From positions 14,322,001-14,386,000 of the forward strand of contig NC_046679.1 in assembly GCF_009870125.1 (NCBI RefSeq): DNA of 64,000 nt. The letters are read 5' to 3'. The stretch's first letter is position 1, and the number at the start of each line of letters is the position of its first letter. Shown here in pieces: positions 22,701 through 33,000 of the stretch. The position numbers and the translations under genes are program-made. Source of the DNA: Drosophila pseudoobscura (lineage: Eukaryota > Arthropoda > Insecta > Diptera > Drosophilidae). Below the pieces are notes generated by a model. It was not told the origin of the DNA, did not search any database, and worked only from the letters and a program-made list of their open reading frames with translations.

Positions 22701-23840
22701 TGTGTACTATACACTGCTCAAGCTGGACATGGTCGGGATCTGGGTGAGCCAGAGCTTCGGTGAGTGTAATCGGCAGAGACTGCCCACTCGTGGTACCTCC
22801 AGACACCCAGAACCCTATGGCGATATAGATTAGGCGGGCGAGAGCTTGAGCAATGGCCTCCATCTTCGGTTGTTTCTCGACTGATCTGAACATTTTGGCT
22901 GGGAATCGGCGGGGTCTTATCGGTAGGTGGCCTCTCCCTCTCTCATCACACTATCTCTCTTCCGCTGTCTCATTGCAGGTGCCTTGCCCCTGGTGACGGC
23001 CACAACGCTGTGCTTCACGCCCGTCCTCAAGTGGCTAATCATCAGCTCCTATTGCCTGCTCTCGCTGTGGGGCCTCTACAAGGTAAGAAGATCTGCTCAG
23101 TTCCTGCTCAAGAACTGACTAATGTACTATACTAATATGTGTTCCTCCTCAGGCTCTGACCGCCAGTTCGCCCTGGCAGCGTCGCCTCTGTTTTGCTCTG
23201 CCCTTTGGCATGCGCTCCATTCTGACCTTTCTGCGGATCCGGGGAATGGTCGGCGGCAGTCACATGGCCCTCTCCCATGTCTATCTGCAGGTGCGTATGT
23301 CGAGGCTTTCCAATTCACTAACATGCTATTTTCTATAACTAAACGTTTTTGGCTGGCCTCTCCCTGTGCGCATAGGTTGAAGTTGTAAGTGCCACATTTT
23401 CATACATATACATATGTACGTACATTCGAGTAAATGGACAATGCCGCAACCCACATTGACCGGCAGACACCAGTATAGTACAGACACAGAGCCCCCCATC
23501 AGTGCCGCTTTTGCTAATCGCGTTTTTCCCCACTTGTGTGTGTTGCTTCCAGGACGGTGTCTCCATTCTGGGCGGGGCCATTGGCGCCATGCGGATACCG
23601 GAGAAGTGGTTCCCCGGCGTGGTCGACTTCTATCTGAATTCACACAACATCATGCACGTGCTGGTCGTGGTGGCTGTCTACTCCATGCATAAGGTGAAGC
23701 GTTCCACTGGAGTCCAATTCCCGGGCTAATTGTAATCTTTTCTGCAGGCCACCATCAAGGACTTTGAGTGGATGTCCACGCAGACATGCAATAGCTTTGC
23801 CAATGTCACCGAGACGGCGATCGGCCATGGGGAACTATGA
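13724..23840 (+). CDS. PAQR4-like progestin/adipoQ receptor family membrane protein, six coding exons
   Basis: Coding exons are 13724-14597, 22544-22759, 22979-23082, 23153-23290, 23553-23693 and 23748-23840. All junctions are GT-AG and the sum is exactly 522 codons (521 aa). The first roughly 245 residues are Ala/Ser/Thr/Pro-rich low complexity. The conserved part starts at LLQWQDMPQYLQFNPYVLRG and resembles vertebrate PAQR4. The three PAQR metal-site motifs are intact: E-x2-N-x3-H (ETINILTH, end of exon 1), S-x3-H (SFVYH, exon 2) and H-x3-H (HNIMH, exon 5). These sit among hydrophobic segments expected to form seven membrane helices. Family members act as membrane receptors or zinc-dependent ceramide-type hydrolases in plasma or Golgi membranes; the ligand here cannot be told. 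The fly orthologue may be CG7530, from memory. Intron 1 (14598-22543) contains three other genes. The start ATG follows a likely 5'UTR acceptor (CCTTTCAG, about 13649). Confidence 0.9.
15025..17154 (-). CDS. Neprilysin-like M13 metallopeptidase, intronless, nested in the PAQR4-like gene
   Basis: A single 709-codon frame starts with ATG at 17154 (context CAAGATG). It begins with a cleavable signal peptide (MRALHTIYLVGHVLCTLSVL, then Leu/Ser/Ala before QAAPA), so the enzyme is probably secreted rather than membrane-anchored like mammalian NEP. The N-terminal M13 pattern CTDFYAFACGNW follows. The zinc site HELIH is at residues 537-541, followed by GFDDSG. The third ligand and its helper lie in ENIADNGG, and the C-terminal substrate region DQHVPGKFRVIG keeps the His and Arg of the M13 active site. 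The end is CMLY instead of the usual CxxW. The Asn-Ala substrate loop is shortened (ENAIKVP). M13 enzymes cut short peptides on the amino side of hydrophobic residues, so this one is likely active. Loss of the transmembrane anchor and introns is common among the expanded Drosophila Nepl genes. It lies antisense in intron 1 of the receptor gene. Confidence 0.9.
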   Translation of the reverse strand: MRALHTIYLVGHVLCTLSVLLSCGQAAPAAGEEHQLNEDTPYMRELLRLAKAAEMKSFMNQRADPCTDFYAFACGNWSRINSAVSLSEYTTGLFETLTKALNRKLALILTSAPGAKDTREDIQVKHFYESCTRLGELKDTYAQKLKSLIAEFGSMPVLEGSSWQEADFDWLDTAARMDYRYGVGSILSIEVTKDFANNHLNRLYVGQQEFPLESRSMYLDNRTLTYRLALRDRMQRTMERFLGVEKELAKATAQELLDFEVDLARGLADESDGADIAAMTELMTVAEMHKRYAPTLEIERFVSVSMGDEVKTTDQIYEYNSDYQRNLIQVIQRTPKRVVANYIFYSMIKDFAVTAATSAESKKEMCIGLTKKSFAKNLDNMIYRSNKNDETARQIEDMWRQLKSTFNETLHSSQQLDWIDRPTRQKAIVKLEAMTLQVNSYADHNFTEEFAGLNLQSADYVENLRQATILGVKQMREELHQPAKPLEAGELLSYTPANILVENAIKVPVALLQPFYLWGKAYPSAIMFGSLAVLIGHELIHGFDDSGRKFDARGQFHDWWDQTSANNFLDRQTCFTEQYGGYVYDGIPLKKSVSQSENIADNGGVRLAYTAYRKWHDNLLSRPNSSEALLKETLPTMDYNSKQLFFISYGQVWCNDAHPRVKAIQVSTDQHVPGKFRVIGPLSNFDEFSKEFNCPVDSPMNPRQKCMLY
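17155..18538. other. Spacer between the two neprilysin-like genes
   Basis: AT-rich between 17.4 and 18.1 kb. It must contain divergent promoters for the two protease genes, but I find no clear initiator or TATA box. A CT-rich tract lies at about 18,415-18,432. Confidence 0.4.
18539..20578 (+). CDS. Second neprilysin-like M13 protein, intronless, with degenerate active site
   Basis: The frame is open from ATG 18386, but I prefer ATG 18539 (GCCATGG). From there 679 residues begin with a signal peptide-like stretch (SQLVLLILIAGTGSGQG); ATG 18530 in the same frame is equally possible. The preceding 50 codons are not secretion-like and look like 5'UTR. The M13 landmarks are CDNFYDYSCGNW, HELAH at residues 518-522, AENIADN and QLFFISYAQFWCND. 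Compared with its neighbour on the other strand several active-site elements have changed. The GFDDxG after the zinc helix is SIEDVS, the Asn-Ala substrate motif is absent, and the His of the DxHxPGxFR element is replaced by Tyr (SYTPNALR). Zinc binding may persist, but catalysis is doubtful. It could be a secreted pseudoprotease, as reported for some fly Nepl proteins. The end is KCQLYGISLD, so the C-terminal CxxW is lost. It is nested in intron 1 of the PAQR4-like gene in the same direction as the host. Confidence 0.88.
   Translation: MENASPAATAASQLVLLILIAGTGSGQGHLLSQPAMELRIQAQEQLISQHNDSAYVQRLMRLSKAAEMRNYMQTELEPCDNFYDYSCGNWPKINPANTASPRETNYEQLLVKGYHHKQQRLLQRPADAATDADELLKLKEFYSSCLHYRQTPLPVYREQLLEIAAEFGHMPVLALPGQEWPADDFDWVATVAHIKRKYGLDIILRLQVSPAGIYVGQPQQILPQPNRQARAATIADQLERHLGVETELARNTSLEITRMEDLVAQHMRDLPVGVLARPRTPEELDAPYSEAFNLTQYIELVLERPLNPNDTLYEHVPSYQAHLLGFLSNTTPREQANYIFHELLQHFYYEWSGSVVEHCMSKTRSLFPELLDNMVLGEYGDAATLSDIEAVWQQIKRSFRDLLENDTADWLALATRTQLLEQINATRLLINGHGDVNFTQTYERLELRPRDYLQNLRAVLSHDSLKTKLSAAPLTVASYDPVEKRVLLPVALLQPNYLWSRYYPRALRYGSLGTLLAHELAHSIEDVSHWDATSIKEYHKRWACFKEQYGRLRLNGEYLPKSDLQAENIADNLAVQVSYHAYSKYLAELAPSALSSERLPQMTQSPRQLFFISYAQFWCNDANERFRDRVSLLVSYTPNALRVLGALSNLGAFRRDFGCSSGSPMTSSQKCQLYGISLD
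21066..22391 (+). CDS. UQCR-C2: Intronless copy of ubiquinol-cytochrome c reductase core protein 2
   Basis: The product is 441 aa from ATG 21066 (CGCAATGG), the usual length for insect UQCR-C2. It starts with a basic, Arg-containing mitochondrial targeting sequence (NKTNLLRAIAKRG) and follows the M16 peptidase-like fold of complex III core 2: GAGSRHETYDTLGASHLL early, a glycine-rich loop (FGEALNCAGGSS) and a KARIISKYSS helix near the end. No zinc-binding HxxEH is present, as expected for core 2. An in-frame ATG at 20937 would add 43 Lys/Asn-rich residues with no targeting character, so I treat that part as 5'UTR. AATAAA lies at 22433-22438, 42 bases after the stop. There are no introns, and the gene sits just upstream of exon 2 of its host. 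The whole picture suggests a retroposed copy that stayed intact. The frame has no breaks, so it is probably expressed. Confidence 0.88.
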   Translation: MAYIANKTNLLRAIAKRGLAFCPRPVGDISAVSVKVLENKLVVATADATVPVSRVSVVLGAGSRHETYDTLGASHLLRLAGGLSTQNSSAFAIARNIQQVGGTLTAWNDREVVGYTVETTANNVDTGLRYLQDLLQPAFKPWEMMDNAKTLHNQLYAVTQEQRAIELVHKAAFRTGLGNSIYIPTFQLDNLSSESLLHYVANNFSASRAAVVGVGIDSSTLSDFAQILEFPNGGAKTASAKYFGGDARKETNGQRATVAVAGLGGSIAKHKEALAFAVLEQAVGAGAATKRGNSAGLFGEALNCAGGSSPSSVRALNSTYSDAGLFGFVVSGDAKEIGKTVEFLVRGLKSALVSEKDVTRGKAMLKARIISKYSSDGGLIKEIGRQAALSRNVLEADTLLSAIDGITQKQVQVAAKKVADSKLSVGAIGNLQNVPYAADLV

Positions 23841-25430
23841 CCCGTTTACTGGCTGCTGCTGCTACTGCTGCTGCTGCTGCCGTTGCCATGGATGCTGTTG
23901 ACCAGGCCGCGGGCCAGGCGATCCCATGCGATTCACGCCGTACTGGCCCTGGCCTGGAGGAGGAGACGGGCACCGATCGGAGCCGGGTGAAACCGCTCAC
24001 TAGATAGATGACGCATACTCGTACATAGGACATAAAGACATAACATAAAGACAAAAGCGCTACTTGAGTATATACCGTGTATAATGTTGCAGTAACAATA
24101 TACATATGTATATCTAGTTATAGGCCATACATATACATATATATATGAACTGTATAGTACATATAGTACATACTTCGACTGTGGTATTAAGCATTAAGGT
24201 TATATAAATTACTGAAATGACAGGAAATGAGAAGCTGATTGAAAAGAACTCGAATGTGCGAAAGTTTCGTGAGATAAGCCGATCGTCGACGGATGATGAT
24301 GGGTAGTAATATATTGTATGAGTAATAATGATTTGAATGATGTTGATACATGTGTACCTCATTGTGCTTACGACAAAAACATCTAATTTTCAAATATTGT
24401 ATGTATAACTTTGTACCTCGTCGAGAATTCTTACAATAAGGACACACACCTATAAGCTAACCTTCTTCCTAGTTGATCTTTTTAGATATGCAAATTGTTA
24501 ATTTTTGGCAAACGTAACGTGGTAGTCTCTATAGTGGTAGTCTCTATAAGGACTCTCTATTAATTAATGCTCCAATCTGTGCATAGTTGTGAAATGGAAC
24601 CAAACAAAACAAAACAGAACTGGAACCACGACAAAGTTGTTGCTGTTGTGTGCCAGTACCTATGAGTAATTAGATGAAGAGGATTCCAGGAGTCGAGATA
24701 TCGAGATATCGAGGAGTCAGATGTCGAGTATTCCATGTTGGACAAGCGTGAAAGTGAAACAATGAAAACAAACAATCTTCTGGCTATATCGCTGCTGCAA
24801 CGAATCACGTACATACATACGTAGTGAATGCTAAACATAAAGTAAGAGTACTTAAACTTAATATGATATTGAGTTGATATCATTTATGTCAATTGATTGC
24901 GCAATATTAACCTCAAGTATTTACTGAGCTCCCCGAATATACTTAATATATTTAATATGAATTAGTAAAATTGCAATATTTATTACCCTAGAACCTTAGG
25001 CGTGAATTAGGGAAGGTATTCTTACAACCAACCAAACAACCAACCAAACAAACAAACAAAAAATGAAACAAAAAAAATGTACTAGATACGATAGCAAACC
25101 ATTCAAAAAAGTCGGTCTACTTTTAATCCAAAATGCGAAGCAAAGCGAACAATTATGAGTAACATGTTTTAGTAGTGTCAATAATTTACACCACCCTCCA
25201 ATGAGAGAGAGAGAACCGAGCAAATCTAACAAATGAAACGTAAGCTAACAAACCAAACTAATTCAACAAAGCAATAATTAATAATTAATAGGCAAACTCA
25301 ATGCTTTTAAGTTACAAAAGTTGCTACTAGTTTTAAGTAACAATTATAAAAATATTGTCAAATGATTTTCTGAGAAGAGAAGGTTAACAAGTGAAAATAA
25401 TAAACGATCAAAAAACAAATCCGAGTTTGA
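23841..25430 (+). other. Probable 3'UTR of the PAQR4-like gene
   Basis: AT-rich sequence with many short stop-bounded frames and no coding signal on either strand. It contains GAT-rich short repeats near 24,690-24,730, a duplicated block (gtggtagtctctata, near 24,522-24,547) and a CAAA/CCAA-rich run near 25,025-25,060. Confidence 0.4.
25399..25404 (+). terminator. Likely polyadenylation signal of the PAQR4-like gene
   Basis: AATAAA in an A-rich stretch, at the end of about 1.5 kb of AT-rich sequence with no coding frame after the stop at 23840. Other AATAAA-like hexamers may be used. On the opposite strand the likely mbc signal lies less than 200 bases further on, so the two genes converge tail to tail. 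Confidence 0.4.
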
Positions 25431-25586
25431 ATTTCAATTTGAAAATGTAGATACACACAATTTACTGCAGGTGGCGCTGCGTCCCTTGAAGCATGGTTAT
25501 TACATTTCCGCTAGATGGCGCTAGTTGACGTTTTTGAATCGTGGTAAGAAATCGAAGAAACACTGGAATACTTTTATAAATTAATG

Positions 25587-25592
25587 TTTATT
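25587..25592 (-). terminator. mbc: Likely polyadenylation signal of mbc
   Basis: TTTATT on the plus strand, AATAAA on the mbc strand. It lies about 865 bases past the second mbc stop (26456) and 1.4 kb past the first (27029). The intervening sequence is AT-rich with no coding potential and would be the 3'UTR. Confidence 0.4.
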
Positions 25593-26455
25593 AAATTCTT
25601 TAGTAAATTCTTACATTCGCGGCATGCCTTTTATAGACAATATGAACCTTTATCCCTCTTCTATACTCACTTCCCCTGTAACATGCAAGTTTCTGACTAG
25701 TTTTATTTTATAAATATGATTGGTTTAGATACGATTTTAACGCTTTTGATTTATGCGCGTTCTATAATTAGATGCGGATACACACTCATAGTATATGAAG
25801 ACTTTCTACATATATTGTATGTATATATAAAAAATTTACAAAAATGGAAAACTTATCCGAAGCTAGTAGCACTTTAAAATTCCTAATTGCTTGTTCGCAT
25901 GTATCGTAGTGTGTAGTGTGCGGTAGTATATTTCTATATAAATATGTAATTCGTTAAAGTAAAAACTGCATTGCACATTTTGTCGGTCTTTTCTTGCTTT
26001 TGTCACTTCCTTAGCTTTCCTATATGTAATGTATATATGTATATTTCCTTTGCGTTGCTGATTTTTGATTAGCATTCAGTGTTTTGGTTTTAGTATTTGA
26101 TTCGTTCGATATAAAACTTTGTTCATCTTTATTCTCTTATCATATTTATGCACACTCTGCGTAGTAGTAGTAACTATAGAGACAATTCCCGTATAAATAT
26201 TGCCGATACGATAAAAATAGTACAAATAATACTTAAACTAAACATTAAAACACATTGTTAAGCAACCTATTCCATTACAACATTCGTTTCAGTTGCGCTT
26301 TGGACTTGCAGCAAACATTTGGCACCAAAAAGAATTACAATAACTTAAAAGTATTTATGCTAAACACAATAAAATATAATAAATAAACGACGATACACAC
26401 GATATAACTAAACGAAATTCAATCTCACTCTCTGTGGGTCCCCATTGACTCTCTC

Positions 26456-27028
26456 TTAGCGCTGTGCGTAGGAGAAGTCCGTCTGGGCCTGTGCATCCTG
26501 ACTGCTCTGGGGCTGATGATGATGCTGGTGGAGATGGTGATGATGCTGGCAGCCCGAAGCCTGATCCACCTGATAGGCAAGGGTCTGCCGCTCTAGCGTG
26601 GAGAACCTCGAAGATAACATCATTTCCTGCTGATTCTGCACCACCGAGAAGCTCAGGCCACACGAGCAATGCTCGATGTGGGGCTGAGGCGTCGCCTGTC
26701 CTGGGGTGGCATGCACTAGAGCCTGCTCCGTGATGATTGTAGGTGGCGGCGATGGCGACGACAAACAGTCCTGACAGTAGTGTGCCGCTTCTGCTGGTGC
26801 AGGCGAATCGGGTAGGACTATGACTGCGGCTGCTGGGTGCTGATGGAACTGGTTGAACGAGGGCGGCGGCGGTGGAGGCGGCGGCGGCGTCATCGAGTGG
26901 GTGGAGCTAGAGTCCGAGGTCTCGGTGGCCGTGTCAGTGGTGGTACTGGTTGAAGTTGATGTGGAAGAGGATGGCTTGTGTGGCTGATGTGGCTGATCGG
27001 GTGGATGATGGCAGCGACATATTGTAAC
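26456..27028 (-). CDS. mbc: In-frame 190-codon extension after the mbc stop (candidate readthrough)
   Basis: Directly after the TGA at 27031-27029 the same frame stays open to a TAA at 26458-26456: 190 sense codons. The encoded segment continues the style of the mbc tail: Ser/Thr-rich, then a run of nine prolines, His/Gln-rich stretches and ordered-looking pieces such as QNQQEMMLSSRFSTLERQTL and QTDFSYAQR. The stop context is TTT TGA GTT. Readthrough is common in Drosophila, although TGA followed by C is the favoured context. Alternatives are a short unseen intron that removes the stop, or a sequence error or species-specific mutation that created it. The frame match is seen directly; the mechanism is inference. 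Confidence 0.5.
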   Translation of the reverse strand, partial: VTICRCHHPPDQPHQPHKPSSSTSTSTSTTTDTATETSDSSSTHSMTPPPPPPPPPSFNQFHQHPAAAVIVLPDSPAPAEAAHYCQDCLSSPSPPPTIITEQALVHATPGQATPQPHIEHCSCGLSFSVVQNQQEMMLSSRFSTLERQTLAYQVDQASGCQHHHHLHQHHHQPQSSQDAQAQTDFSYAQR

Positions 27029-30000
27029 TCAAAAAGTGCCGCCATCGTGCTGGTGACTAGATGCCAATGAAGATGTCAATGCGGATGCCGGTGGGGCTGT
27101 GATTGTGCTGGTGTTTGTGCCTGTGCCTGTTGATGTAACTGCGGCCTCGACAGCAGACGGCAATGGTGCTGAGGCTAGGGCTGGAGCCACTGCCACTCCG
27201 TTGATCGGCTGGTGTTGCAATGAGCTATAGCCATCGCCCTCGTCATCGCCATTCTGCTGCAGCTGCTGGCCCAGCGTTTGATGATGATAATGATGATTGT
27301 TTATGGAATGATTCTGATTCTGACTGTGATTGAGTTGTGTGTAAGCTTGTGTGTTGGGATTGGATGAGTGTGCCAGTGCCAGTACCAGTGCCTCTTCGCT
27401 GGCCAGCACTCCATTGCTGGAGACCCCCAACGATTTAGGCGGAATGGGCGGCGGTGGCACCGGCATATCCTCAACGTCAAACGAACTCGTCGAGCTCTCC
27501 CGTTGTGTGATATTCATCGAGGGGACCGTGGCATGCATGTCCAGGCTTCCGTTGGAGCTGATGCGGCAGTGCTCGCGATGATGCACCGTACTGGCCGCCG
27601 AAATCGAAGACGAGTCCTCGCTGAGATTATTGAGATTCATGTTGTTCAGCTCCCGCGAGCTGGTCGTCGAGATGCCCGAGTCGCGGAAATCGTTTGGGAC
27701 AAAGCAGACATTCAGATGTCCACCGCCGCCATCCTGGAAGTTGGGCGGCAACGAGTGCGGCTGCTGATCCGCCTCGGGATCGTCGAAGCTGATGTCTACC
27801 ACGGCGTACTTCTGGCCATGTTGCTGCTGCTGGGATGAGTGACGACGGCCGACGCCATCGCCGCCTCCAAAATCGTTGAAAATCATGGGATTCGATGCTC
27901 GCTTGTCCGGCGTAATTCCTCGGGGCGGCAGCGGCGGAGCGTTTGGGGAGTTGACTGCCGGCTGCCGCTTGGGCGGCACCTCTGGACTGTCCATCATGGC
28001 TCCTCCTCCTCCGTTGACTACAAAGTTCTGCGATCGCGGCCGATTGGGCACTGGAGGTGCCGCAACACTCTCGTCCAGCGGTATGGTGAGGCTCTCCTTG
28101 CTCAGCGTCTGATACGAATTCAGGGGATCGACGGGCCGCACAGTGTCGCCTGGTCTCGTGTAGATCTCATCCAGCTCGTAGACATAGTTGGCATTGGGAT
28201 TGGCATTCTGGCTGGAGGAGGAGGAAGACGCTGCAGCCTGCGCCGTGCGCTGCTCCGTGGGTAGAGGCGGCAGCGGCGTGTTCACGATGCTGTCCGAATG
28301 CTGACGCTTGAGGCGACCCATGCCCGAAAGACTCTGCTTCAGCTGTGAGAATCTCTCCAGGAGGCGATTGTGCAGCGGCTGAACGCCGCTGGGAGCCAAC
28401 TGTCCATGCAGCTCCAGTGCCTGCTCCAGAATTTGGATTTGTTCGAGTATCAGAGCCTTCAGGCGCTGCACATTCGCCTGCTGGCCGGCGCCCTGGGGCG
28501 ACTTGAGGAACTGATCCGAGAAAAAGGCCTCCTGGTACTTGCTGATGCCGCCCATCACATTGGCATCGATGGTACCCTGCAGGCGCATCGAGAACGGATT
28601 GATATTCCGCTTGGGATCGCGTCTGTACTGGACAATCAGCTCGGACAGCTCCTTTCCCGCATTACTGATGATCTCACAGGCATATTCCACGGGCGTCAGC
28701 TCCTGCACCGACTTCTGCTTGACCTCGAACCAGCGCAAAATCCCCGGAAGCGGACTGGCTATATCCAGGATCGTGCGCTCTATCCACAGCGACTTGAACT
28801 CGTTGTCCTTGTCAATGGGTCCCTTGTACATGGGTCGGTCGTAGATGAATCTTGTCACATCATTCACCTCGTAGAAACGGGCTATTTTCTCCGGTACCGG
28901 CACCATGGCCGTCTTCAAGGCCTGAGCATCGCCCATGGGCCGGACATTACTGATCTGTATATACTGATCGGGTGCATTCAGAATGGCGCCATCGGGTGGA
29001 CTATTGTTACCCAGAATCTGGGCACTGGGAAACTCCGTTTGCAGGCGCTGCGTAAAGGCACCGATACGCTCGTACTCGAGGCCGCGATACACAAACTGTT
29101 TGTTCTGTAAAAAGCACAAGGGAACGAGTGATAAATCTGCAAGCGATCTTGAATTAACGACTTACCCTCACAAACAGCGGCAGACCCATGCCATAGAAAC
29201 CCACTCGAAAGTATTCCGGCTCGGGTCGAAGCTGCGTTAAGATATTCTGAAAGAACTTGGCCTCCTGAATGAGTATTTCGCTCAGTTTGTTGTAGTCAAA
29301 GCGGCGCGTTTCGTAGAGTTGCGCCAGCTCTTTGCATAGCGGAATGCCCTTCTCCCAGCATTTGCCCTTGTCGAAATATTTGAGGATCTGCAATGCATGA
29401 GAGTTGTTCTATAAACATATGTACATATATGGCATACAAGAGGTTCATATATGCTGAATCATTAGGATTATTCTCAGTTTAGTTTTTAATCGTTTCCGTT
29501 ACTTTAGTGTCCGTTATTCTTGTAGCTAAATAATGAGAGCCGACGTCGGTGTATAAACGAGAAATATCTGGACCCGAATTGCATCGTAGCTAATTTTTGA
29601 CTTTGCGGGAAGGCTTTGAAATGCTATGCTATATGTTATGGTATATGTACCTCATGGTATAGTCGCTCTTTTCGCTGCCACTCTGGTTGGCCGCTATTGT
29701 CGAAGGGGGCAAAGCTCTGGGTCTCCCGATCCCAAGACAACATGGAAGCATACAACTTGAGGGTGAAGCCAGCCTCCGTGTAGTTTTCTGCCTGCAAGTG
29801 CAGGTTGTGTAGCTTGTAAATGTATCTGAAAGGACATTATGCAATAGTTAGCAAGAGTTTAACTGATATCGGTATCGGTATCCCCACCTCAGATACATCT
29901 CTTTGCGATTGATTTCGTTTTTGTAAAAGTTCAAGAGATTCACAGTGCAGGTCATGCGCTTGTCGCGATTCTCCTCGCCCTGCATCACACTGCGATAGTC

Positions 30001-33000
30001 GAGCAGTCGCTCCAGGAGTCGTGTGACGGAACCAATAAACGCAATGCCGGCATCCTTCCAGTTTGGATTCTCCACTTGGACCTTCTCCAGCAAGCTGGCA
30101 AGGGATTAAACAGGGTATTAGTTTTAGGTGGGTAGAGGGAATCGGAACATCTAGAGAATATCACAGAAAGAGAGAGGCGTAAAGGGTGGTTTGCGGTTTA
30201 AACTTACACCAAGCTGAGATGTTCCCTTTTTTTGTCATGGATGGCGGATTGCAATGCGAGTGTGAAGTGAATTATATATATATTTACAGACATTTACATT
30301 GACATTTATGTATGTACATTCCAGGAGGAATCTGTGCCACAACTTACATGGTACTGAAGAGCTCCCTGTACTCGTCGTCGCCTTTGTTCTCGCTGATCAA
30401 CAGATCCAACTTGTCGATGAGTTCGCTCTCCACCAGGCGGAAGGAGCCGCGCGCCGCCTGCTTGGGAACAGATGGTTAGAATCGTTCTTTGAATAGGGAC
30501 TTACTCTATTCCTCCCTCACCTGTTCGCACTGCATCATGTCGTAAAAGACCGAAAGGGTTGCCTTTCTCAGTGCCGGCTCTGGCACTAGAGTGACCTCCA
30601 GAAAGGGCCCCACCATCGAGGGTATGAAGTGGAGCTTCTGTTCGCCCAACTGCGACCACATGCTCAGGATCTGGAAGCCCATTAGGACGCGCATATCCCC
30701 ATGCGAGTGGAGGATCTTGAGCCTCTTGGGCTCTCGGTACTGCTCCAGCTGCAGCGACGGTTGCGTGAGGAAGGAGACCGCGAGACTGAAGTAGCTCCAC
30801 CACAGCTGCGAATCGAAGGCCTGGGCACCGAGGAAGCGATAGACCAGAGGTTTGGCAAACTCCTCGAGCGACATGCGTAGCACATCGTTGGCGGCCAGCT
30901 TCATCACGAGCCAATCGTTGGGGAAGACGTGCCAGTCCTGGGTAAGCAGCTCCTCGTACACCAGCAGGGACTTGCTGAGGAACTCCTTGAGGTCGCGCGG
31001 GTCCTTGTGGTTGGGACTGAGCTCGTCCCAGTAGCGTTTGTAGTGCGTCTCATCGAGCAGCTGCAGCAGCCCCAGCAGGCAGGACACCAGCTGCGGCAGC
31101 ACCGCATTGGAGCCCTCCATAATGATGCTGATGGTGCGTATCAGAATGCCGAGTATGTTCTTGCACAGCGAGTCCAGATCGTGCTGCAGTGTGTTGGTGA
31201 CCTTCTCCCGCTGCTCGCGCTGCAGGTCGAACAGCTGGCTGAGAATCTCCGAGAGAATTTCGGCGCACAGGCGCAGCTCATCGCGACGACTGAGATGCAT
31301 GCGCAGGTGCTTGCAGGCCACCGACAGCACCACAGTGCGGGAATCTAAACAATGATACAAATTTGATATTCAATATACTGCGATAGGTTCAGGTTTTCCA
31401 GGATTACCATCTTCGTGAAAAAGCTCGCCGGACACCAGATCCTTGACCGCATGCAGCTTGGCCTGAATCAAACGTATTGGAGCACCACGCGGTATCGCGT
31501 CCAGCATATTACGCGCCAGCATGCCCAGCTCTGGGGCTGGCAGCGTGTCCTTCAACTGTTCCAGGACCACGCCCGTCGAGTTAAGCAGCGCCTCTTGTGT
31601 GGGTATGATGACATCGTACGAGGGCACCGCCAGCATCCCATTGAGGGCCGTGAACAGCGAATGGAGGTCCCGGCGGAACGAGTCCTCGTACTGGCCGCCG
31701 GTGGCGCGCGCGAAAAGACGCCGTGATTGGATCAGCAGCTTGAAGATGTACTCCAACGAGCCGAAGCACTTCTGGAACGGGTCCGGATGCTCTGCCTTGG
31801 TCATAAAGACGGCCATGTGCTCCACGGACGTGATGAGGCCCTTGTAGACGAGAGCGGCCGCAAAGTGATTCTCGATGTACTCGTTCATCACGGGTCGAAA
31901 GTGCTGGAACTTGTTGCTCTGCAGCAGACTGAAGATGCTCACGAGGACGTGGAAAACCAGACCCGAGTGCTGGGTGCTGTTGCCCTCCTCGTTGGAGAAC
32001 ATGGCGAACAGGGCGTCGAGCACGTCCTGCAGGAACTTCACGAGCTCCTCGTCGTTCAGGCGCAGCACTCCCGTCAGCGAGTCTTGTATGGTGTCGGGAT
32101 GCGCACGCCACTGAAGCAGCGAGAGCAGATCCGCGTTCTGTGTTAGCTTCGTGGAGCAGAGCAGCGAGCGCAGGACAAAGACTTCCTTGGAGCTGCGACT
32201 GAAGCATCCCCCGCAGTCCATCTTGGCCTGCGCGTCTCTGGGGCGGCACTGCAGTCGCAGGTAGTTGGAGGCCTGCAGCTTGGCGGGATCCTCGCACTTG
32301 TACACATACAGCTCGTGCTGGCCATCGCCCAGGGTGGCGCCGCCCGTCTCCATTAGCCGCGCAAAGCTGAAGGCAAACAGCTTCGGCTCCGTCTTGTCCC
32401 TCGTCGAGCAGTGCCTGAACTCGAACCGCACATGGGCGGTGGCAAACTTATCGATGGGCACACTCAGGCGCAGCATTTCGTTCCAACTGGGGGCATTCTG
32501 ATGGTACAGAATCATCGAGCGGTACTGCGGCTGGGCGTCCATCCCCGAGGCACCCCACAGGCAGTCGGTGAGCACATTGCCCGCCACATCCAGCACCACA
32601 ACCGTCACGAGGATGTTCTTGCCCGTGTTCTTGCCGCCGCGCTCGAATTCCCCTCGCTCCAACGAGAGGAACAGATCGTTGCGCACATCGCCCGGCATAA
32701 TGACATCGGGGAATCCCATCTTCCGTGTGATAGTGGAGCCCTGGAAGAGCAGCGGCTGCTCCTGGCGCGCCTGGCCCAGTCCGCCGTGCAACAGCTTCAA
32801 GGACACCACAATGCCCTGGGTACTCTGATTGCCCGTCTGGATGGGGGAGTACTTGCCACTGGACTTCTTGATCATCAGCTCTGGCAGCAGATGGAAGTCC
32901 TTCTCCTCGCTCTGGTACAGCTTGAAGTTGTACTCCCGCTCCTCGGAGGCGGGGGAGGCCTGCTCCAGACTGCTGTCGAAGTGCGCAATGTCCGCCAGGG

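Noticed and set aside
28370..29110. 246-codon plus-strand frame opposite the last mbc exon
   Set aside because: Antisense shadow of the conserved DHR2 region.
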